Below the pieces are notes generated by a model, which had not been told where the DNA came from, made no database searches, and saw only the letters and a list, made by a program, of their open reading frames with translations. 10,613 nucleotides of DNA from Entrophospora sp. SA101 (Eukaryota > Glomeromycota > Glomeromycetes > Entrophosporales > Entrophosporaceae). Made by a program: the position numbers and the translations under genes. How positions within the stretch are numbered: position 1 is the stretch's first letter; the number at the start of each line of letters is the position of its first letter. The stretch covers positions 9,071 to 19,683 of the forward strand of contig CAUDNR010000700.1 in assembly GCA_958430865.1 (NCBI GenBank). The letters are read 5' to 3'. This document shows, piece after piece, positions 6,763-10,613 of this stretch.

Positions 6763-6891
6763 CACCACTATCACCATCACCATCGTCGCCATCGTCACCA
6801 TCACCATCATCATCACCATCATCATCACCATCATCACCATCACAATCATCATCATCATCACAATTATCATCATCACAATCATCATCATCAC

Positions 6892-6926
<35 letters not shown>

Positions 6927-7322
6927 CAATCATCACCATCAACACAATTATCATCATCATCATCGTCATCACAATTATCGTCATCATCATCATCATCATC
7001 AAAATCATCATCTTTACCATCAAAATCATCATCACCACCTCACCCACTTCCACCTCCACTTCCACCTCCACCTCCTCCAGCAACACAGCTACCTTCTCTA
7101 GTAGTAGCACCACCACCGCCTCCGCCTCCGCCACCACCACCACCACCGCCGCCGCCACCACCGCCGCCTCCACCACCACCACCTTTAGCAGCGGTACCAC
7201 TACCGCAACCAAGACAACCTTGCCCCAATTGTGGAAGGGGTAATTATTACTATATTGATAAACATTTTCTCTTTAATGGAGGCGAGTTCAATGGAGGGCA
7301 GTGTGACATTTGTGGATATTAG
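6759..7322 (+). CDS. Terminal exon: Ser-rich/poly-Pro protein with C-terminal zinc ribbon
   Basis: This 187-residue, stop-free reading frame begins directly at a 3' splice site and ends at TAG (7320). Residues 1-93 are Ser-rich with Pro, Gln and Leu, encoded by a TCA/CCA/CAA repeat. Residues 94-117 are Pro-rich, and 118-142 are 25 consecutive prolines. The tail holds two Cys pairs: CPNC (155-158) and CDIC (182-185), 23 residues apart, with an aromatic and Gly-rich segment between (GNYYYIDKHFLFNGGEF) and a final GY. This is a treble-clef or zinc-ribbon-like arrangement, so metal binding is likely. A long disordered linker carrying a small zinc module suggests an adaptor or nucleic-acid/protein-binding role, but no named family is claimed. 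There is no ATG in the exon, so it is the 3' part of a gene whose start was not found. Mixed proline codons (CCA, CCG, CCT) argue for some selection on the protein. Confidence 0.65.
6764..7040 (+). repeat. TCA/CCA/CAA trinucleotide repeat tract
   Basis: Imperfect (ATC/CAT)n microsatellite with CCA, CAA and TCG interruptions, lying inside the exon above. Its three plus-strand readings are Ser-, His- and Ile-rich, and the minus strand reads Asp, Met or stops. Only the Ser reading continues without a stop into the Cys-pair module. Length polymorphism is expected. Confidence 0.9.
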
Positions 7323-7535
7323 TTATAAATACGGTGCAGAAGCTCTATAATGGAAACAAAGGTTGTCTTGAGTATATTGCCTAAAATGAATATCCATTAA
7401 TTTTGATAAATAATGAATGATATTAGCATTAGGTTCTTCAAAAATAAAATTGTTAATATAAATCATGTTGAACATGAATTATTATTATCAAGTACAGAAG
7501 TATATATCATAATTAGTGATGTATAGTTTATTTGA
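7323..7535 (+). other. 3' flank of the zinc-ribbon exon
   Basis: No gene. A possible polyadenylation signal AATAAA occurs at 7443-7448, with others in nearby AT-rich text. A perfect palindrome CATGTT-G-AACATG lies at 7464-7476. Confidence 0.35.
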
Positions 7536-7682
7536 ATTTATAATATTAGACTCTGTGAAACTGTGACATCGATGCTTGCTCGAAATATTTGTAATAGCTT
7601 TCTATACTTGAATTTGAATGGAAAAAATTGTCCAGTGCCTTTTCTAGAGGAATTGGAAATTCGGGGCGAAACCCCATATTAA
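7536..7682 (+). pseudogene. Short coding-like remnant
   Basis: The plus-strand frame opens after a TGA (7533-7535) and runs 48 codons to TAA at 7680, with an ATG at 7572. Text includes RLCETVTSMLARNICNSFLY and then NLNGKNCPVPFLEELEIRGE. Residue use is balanced and protein-like. Near its end the DNA forms a small GGGG-CGAAA-CCCC hairpin (7663-7675), unusual in this AT-rich setting. No family was recognised, and no continuing exon was found on either side. Confidence 0.3.
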
Positions 7683-8249
7683 TGGTGGAATGTTAGTTTG
7701 GTGGCTTTTTTTTGATTCGTGATTGACCAATGGAAGCAATTCGTAGTTTGGCTTGTCGAACTCTGATTCAATTTATTCGTTCACCTAGTAACGTAATATT
7801 ACTCATTTATATGTATATAAGTGAATGAACGAACAAACGAACGAATGAAAATATAAAAATATTGCATTCACACACAGCCACTCCACCTCCTCCTTAATGG
7901 CCAGGATTAATTAATTGAACAGTATTCTAGCTAAATACTGTAATTACATATCTTTAAAGTGACTATTTGAATTTTGACATTATACATTTTTCCCCAAGAT
8001 TTATTTGACTTTCCTTAAACCCCTCCTTTGTAACAATTGATGCATCATAATTATTAATATCTGACCTTTTTGAGGCCAATTGTTAGATATTCAAGAATCC
8101 ATGAATTTTGAACCGAACCGAATCACCTAATCTAAAATTTAAACACAGACAGGAGTTTTTATTTAAAATTCCTAATATATCAACTAATATACTCTACAGT
8201 AAAAACAATTAGAAATAGATTTTGCTTCATTCGGAGCCTGATGGATATT

Positions 8250-8280
8250 ACTCTCGTAATTCACATGAGTTGACGGGAGT
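8250..8280. repeat. Strong 31-base hairpin
   Basis: ACTCTCGTAATTCA (8250-8263) pairs with TGAGTTGACGGGAGT (8266-8280), leaving a minimal CA loop. The stem has one bulged base and, as RNA, two or three G-U pairs. The wobble-tolerant pairing and higher GC than the surroundings make it look more like an RNA stem or an old foldback than like random AT-rich sequence. It has no following T run and so is not a simple terminator. Confidence 0.55.
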
Positions 8281-8424
8281 TAAATGCTTACCGATACTAA
8301 CTAATTTTTATCTTTAAGAAAAGATCACACTTTAAAGCTAAATGTATGCATGTGTTCGTGTGTATATGTTTTATAATTAAATTATCTGAAGGAGGATACT
8401 TGATTTCGGAATCGAAAAAAATAT

Positions 8425-8454
8425 ATTAATATTAATATTAATATTAATATTAAT
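8425..8454. repeat. (ATTAAT)x5 microsatellite
   Basis: Five perfect hexamer copies. ATTAAT is palindromic, so the tract can form cruciform or slipped structures. Confidence 0.95.
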
Positions 8455-8520
8455 TGATGGTCATCAGTCTCTAATCGAAATATAATTTTTCTTTTAATCA
8501 TCATCGTATTTTTTCCAAGA

Positions 8521-8607
8521 ATGAAAAACAACGAAAATAATAATGAAGAAGGTGACGATACTAAAATTCTTGGTGATTTATTATTCAATCAATCTCAAAG
8601 CAAATAA
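8521..8607 (+). CDS. Possible short terminal exon, acidic/Asn-rich
   Basis: ATG at 8521 opens 28 codons (MKNNENNNEEGDDTKILGDL followed by LFNQSQSK) to TAA. The sequence just before it, TTTTTTCCAAG, looks like a 3' splice acceptor, so this may be the tail of a spliced gene and not an independent peptide. The plus-strand reading is more protein-like than the hydrophobic minus-strand reading of the same DNA. No upstream exon was identified within the AT-rich stretch before it. Confidence 0.3.
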   Translation: MKNNENNNEEGDDTKILGDLLFNQSQSK

Positions 8608-8719
8608 ACCAATAACTAATTTTCAATTACTTTTAATTTTGTTTATTAATTTTCATTACTAAAATATATTAAATATTATTTTGATACAAGTTACCTTGAT
8701 TCATTGATTACTTATTAAA

Positions 8720-8908
8720 TTACATTATATTAAAAATTATTTTTGGGTGGATTAAAGGACACGTATGTATCAACACATAAAACTCAATTTCATCTTCACC
8801 AAGAGCATCAATAAACAATACTTTTGCGCCTTTATCAATTATCACCTCATAAAGTTATAACTTTAATGGTGAATTGTTTAACAATAACAACAACAACAAC
8901 GCCAACAT
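8720..8908 (-). pseudogene. Coding-like remnant with leader-like start and one stop
   Basis: On the minus strand an ATG at 8908 opens MLA followed by seven leucines and NNSPLKL, then TAA (8857-8855). The same frame continues LYEVIIDKGAKVLFIDALGE, then DEIEFYVLIHTCPLIHPK, to TAA at 8722-8720. The second part has a clear alternating hydrophobic/charged pattern typical of a folded domain. The leucine run comes from an AAC/CAA slippage tract, so the leader may be accidental. The true upstream frame could instead be the neighbouring one (KQFTIKVITL), joined by a one-base shift. No family was recognised. Confidence 0.4.
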
Positions 8909-9477
8909 TAAAGAGAAAGGAACATTTTTTGTCAAAGCTATTTTGTTCAAAATTGGCTTGTAATAATAACGGATCTTTCTATATTAATATATAATTACTC
9001 CCAATTTTTTACTATTTGAAATCTCTCTCTAACGGATATTTTGATTAATATTAAGTTTTATATAACGTATATCTGAAAACCATTTCATTAATATAAATTC
9101 ATTAACAATTTATCTATATTTAAATTTTTGATTACCATGATGCAATATGTGATGCATCATGTGCATAATAAATATAAATAATTTGTGTTACGTACCAAAA
9201 TTTTATTATTGGCATAATCATTGGCCAACTTTTTAAAGAAAGGTTTGCAAAACCACATGGGCTGAATCTCATATTAGTATTAGAAAATGATATTTTCAAT
9301 TTTTATAATTGACTGCGCGCATTTGCTTATTAATTAGTTTGTCTGTTTTTTTTTAAAGATCTAAATTCTCTTTACAATAATTATAAGAACTAAACAATAA
9401 TACCAACAATGCTCGTTATCCCAAAAATTTTATAGTATTTTCATATTATCCGCAGTTCCACTCACTAACCATTTAAC
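8909..9477. other. AT-rich stretch downstream of the TLDc relic
   Basis: No gene was recognised. The part next to 9477 may hold further worn-out 3' sequence of the TLDc relic (minus-strand text such as SSYNYCKENLDL near 9400-9365), but it could not be aligned. The hairpin at 9136-9161 lies within. Confidence 0.4.
9136..9161. repeat. Perfect 9-bp hairpin
   Basis: CATGATGCA (9136-9144) and TGCATCATG (9153-9161) are exact reverse complements separated by eight bases. The right arm contains the self-complementary GATGCATC. Confidence 0.65.
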
Positions 9478-10222
9478 TCAACTTAATATTGGATCATTTA
9501 TTTGGTTTTCATCAAATTTTGAAAATAAACTCTTGTCTGTTTCAATATAATAAATATCATCCGAGACCTTTCTTTTTATATTCCAATCAACTGAATTATA
9601 ACCACCAGCCAATTCACCAGTATCTTTAATTTTCACAATGGCTATAGCTTATTTAGTATTATAACATTTATCATCAAATACGGGTCTAGAAAAATTCATA
9701 AGACAGTTTTTGTAATCAATCCAATTTAAAATTAAAAATTTTCATTTGAAGATTTAATAATTGCCCTTTTTCTAGCTTGGCTTTAGAATCCTGGGCCCTT
9801 TTGAAGTAACATTTTTGGTGTTAATGAAGTCCTTATATTATTTTTATTAAAAGATCTTTAATTATCAGAAAAGTCGTTTGATTGAATCTCATTCATATAA
9901 AGGAAGGTATAATATCTTCTAATGTGATTTTTTTTAACATGATGAAATCCTCTTTCTTCCTCTCCGAAATATCCTTTTCAATGACATTATCCTAAACTTC
10001 ATCCAATTTTAATCTAATATCGTTATAAAGTATAGTCTTTTCAATAATATCTTTAAATCTAAATTATTTCACTACAAAGATCTTCATTAGCATACAAGTG
10101 TTTGGAATTTCTTCTACATTAGTACCTAGGAAAAGACTTTTTTCTGATGTGAACAATCATATTGCTCCAAAAAGAAATAGGGTTAGATCCTAAAATTTTG
10201 TTTCCTAAAAGAAATGTGTCAT
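9478..10222 (-). pseudogene. TLDc-domain protein, decayed
   Basis: The best-preserved part (9648-9478, minus strand) reads AIAIVKIKDTGELAGGYNSV, then DW, and later DKSLFSKFDENQINDPILS. This matches the TLDc-domain pattern V-K-(V/I)-K-x-T-x-E-(I/L)-x-G-G-Y-N-P-x-x-W, then (D)-S-F-I-F-S-F and I-L-S-R-V-K. The residue at the usual Pro is Ser and the Arg after ILS is a stop (TGA 9480-9478). The piece before it holds KLSYEF and NFSRPVFDDKCYN in two frames, corresponding to the Y-E-F..S-R-D-G-F entry of the domain. Upstream, one frame of 85 codons (10147-9893) with only two stops reads LGTNVEEIPNTCMLMKIF and KKITLEDIIPSF. Its domain was not recognised. Proteins with TLDc domains, often behind BTB domains, are greatly expanded in arbuscular mycorrhizal fungi (family knowledge). 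Stops and shifts make this copy non-functional. Confidence 0.7.
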
Positions 10223-10287
10223 TATTTTTCATGAATAATATTAACATTAATAAAATAATAATGATGGTAGTATTGGTAATCATTATA

Positions 10288-10594
10288 TTAATTTACATCA
10301 TAATGAATTTTGAATAGTGCAAGTTGACGCCGACTATTTAATTATGGCTTAACTTTTGGGCTACTCTTGTCAGCTAATTGCAATAATTCAGGTGCTCGTT
10401 AATTAATTAGTTTATGAATATACTTTGGTTATTGCCTACTGCCTCTTTCTTGTACCTGTAAATCTGTAAAACACACTTGATGGTAGAGCATAAATAAAGA
10501 TGGTCCTTTTACAAAGCTCAGAAAGTTTCTTTTGTGGCCTACTTATTTTCAGTCGTTTATTTTTGTTTGGCAACTTGTTTAACAGCCTTACATT
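10288..10594 (-). pseudogene. Decayed basic protein of unknown family
   Basis: Two frames in series. The first (10594-10436, 52 codons) reads NVRLLNKLPNKNKRLKISRP, then QKKLSELCKRT and SSVFYRFTGTRKRQ, to TAG. After a short gap with stops, a second frame (10398-10288) reads RAPELLQLADKSSPKVKP, TAA, then LNSRRQLALFKIHYDVN. Balanced, Lys/Arg-rich and continuous across a single shift, this is most likely one old coding region whose 5' end may lie beyond the right edge or just inside it (a TAA sits at 10597-10595). No family was recognised with confidence. Confidence 0.45.
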
Positions 10595-10613
10595 TTACCA
10601 CCTCCAGTATTTC

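Larger units (their letters stand above)
7683..8520. other. Non-coding stretch with short repeats
   Basis: No convincing gene. Items seen are a GAAC/GAAT tetranucleotide tract at 7823-7849, a strong hairpin at 8250-8280 (listed separately) and an (ATTAAT)5 tract at 8425-8454. The minus-strand open frame over 8382-8588 is largely the complement of the ATTAAT tract and of the small plus-strand frame at 8521, and is discounted. Confidence 0.5.

Noticed and set aside
6755..7050. Minus-strand poly-Asp reading of the same repeat
   Set aside because: Open for about 97 codons but enclosed by stops at both ends, with no domain attached. A shadow of the trinucleotide tract.
6736..7212. Minus-strand 158-codon frame of Val/Ala then Met/Ile runs across the repeat
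   Set aside because: It is the complement of the TCA/CCA repeat. Long Met and Val runs have no protein logic, and the plus-strand reading leads to a four-Cys module.
7040..7228. Minus-strand poly-Gly frame
   Set aside because: It is the complement of the poly-Pro codons. It ends at a TGA inside the repeat and has no recognisable domain beyond glycine.
8382..8588. Minus-strand 68-codon hydrophobic frame
   Set aside because: Its C-terminal half is the complement of the ATTAAT microsatellite, and its N-terminal half opposes a more protein-like plus-strand frame.
10470..10510. tRNA-like GGTAGAGCAT motif
   Set aside because: No acceptor stem, anticodon arm or T-loop could be folded around it.

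Overview
The window reads as a gene-poor, very AT-rich stretch of nuclear DNA from a eukaryote. The evidence is spliceosomal-type intron ends (GT..AG with a CTAAC branch site), long simple-sequence repeats, and sparse, decayed coding sequence. The best guess is an AT-rich early-diverging fungus, with arbuscular mycorrhizal fungi (Rhizophagus-like Glomeromycotina) favoured. That guess rests on a TLDc-domain relic and an intron-bearing Tc1/IS630-type DDE transposase relic, both written in the style of the expanded families of those fungi. It is an inference from recognition, not from a search. No rRNA, tRNA, CRISPR or bacterial operon structure was seen.

Layout. 1-160: a CpG-rich 19-bp minisatellite followed by a 7-bp tandem repeat. 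161-2160: mostly non-coding, with three short coding-like remnants (739-960 minus, 1338-1535 plus, 1922-2122 minus). 2189-2957: a decayed minus-strand gene disrupted by a perfect 184-bp tandem duplication. 3232-4049: a minus-strand DDE transposase pseudogene with two recognisable introns. 4386-5230: two minus-strand open frames of unknown nature, the second inside a diverged direct duplication. 5231-6509: non-coding, with degenerate direct repeats and three tandem hairpin-forming units. 6510-6762: a minus-strand coding remnant with two stops. 6759-7322: the most convincing intact coding exon, on the plus strand, starting at a good 3' splice site and encoding Ser-rich, then poly-Pro, then a C-terminal CXXC..CXXC zinc ribbon. 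7536-9161: small coding-like remnants and hairpins. 9478-10222: a minus-strand TLDc-domain pseudogene. 10288-10594: another minus-strand remnant.

The genes do not form a pathway. The picture is a graveyard of accessory-family genes and one transposon, mostly on the minus strand, surrounding one possibly living plus-strand exon. Many remnants show up only when a reading frame is followed through stops and one-base shifts. None of the long ATG- or TTG-initiated frames, apart from those named below, is convincing as an intact gene.
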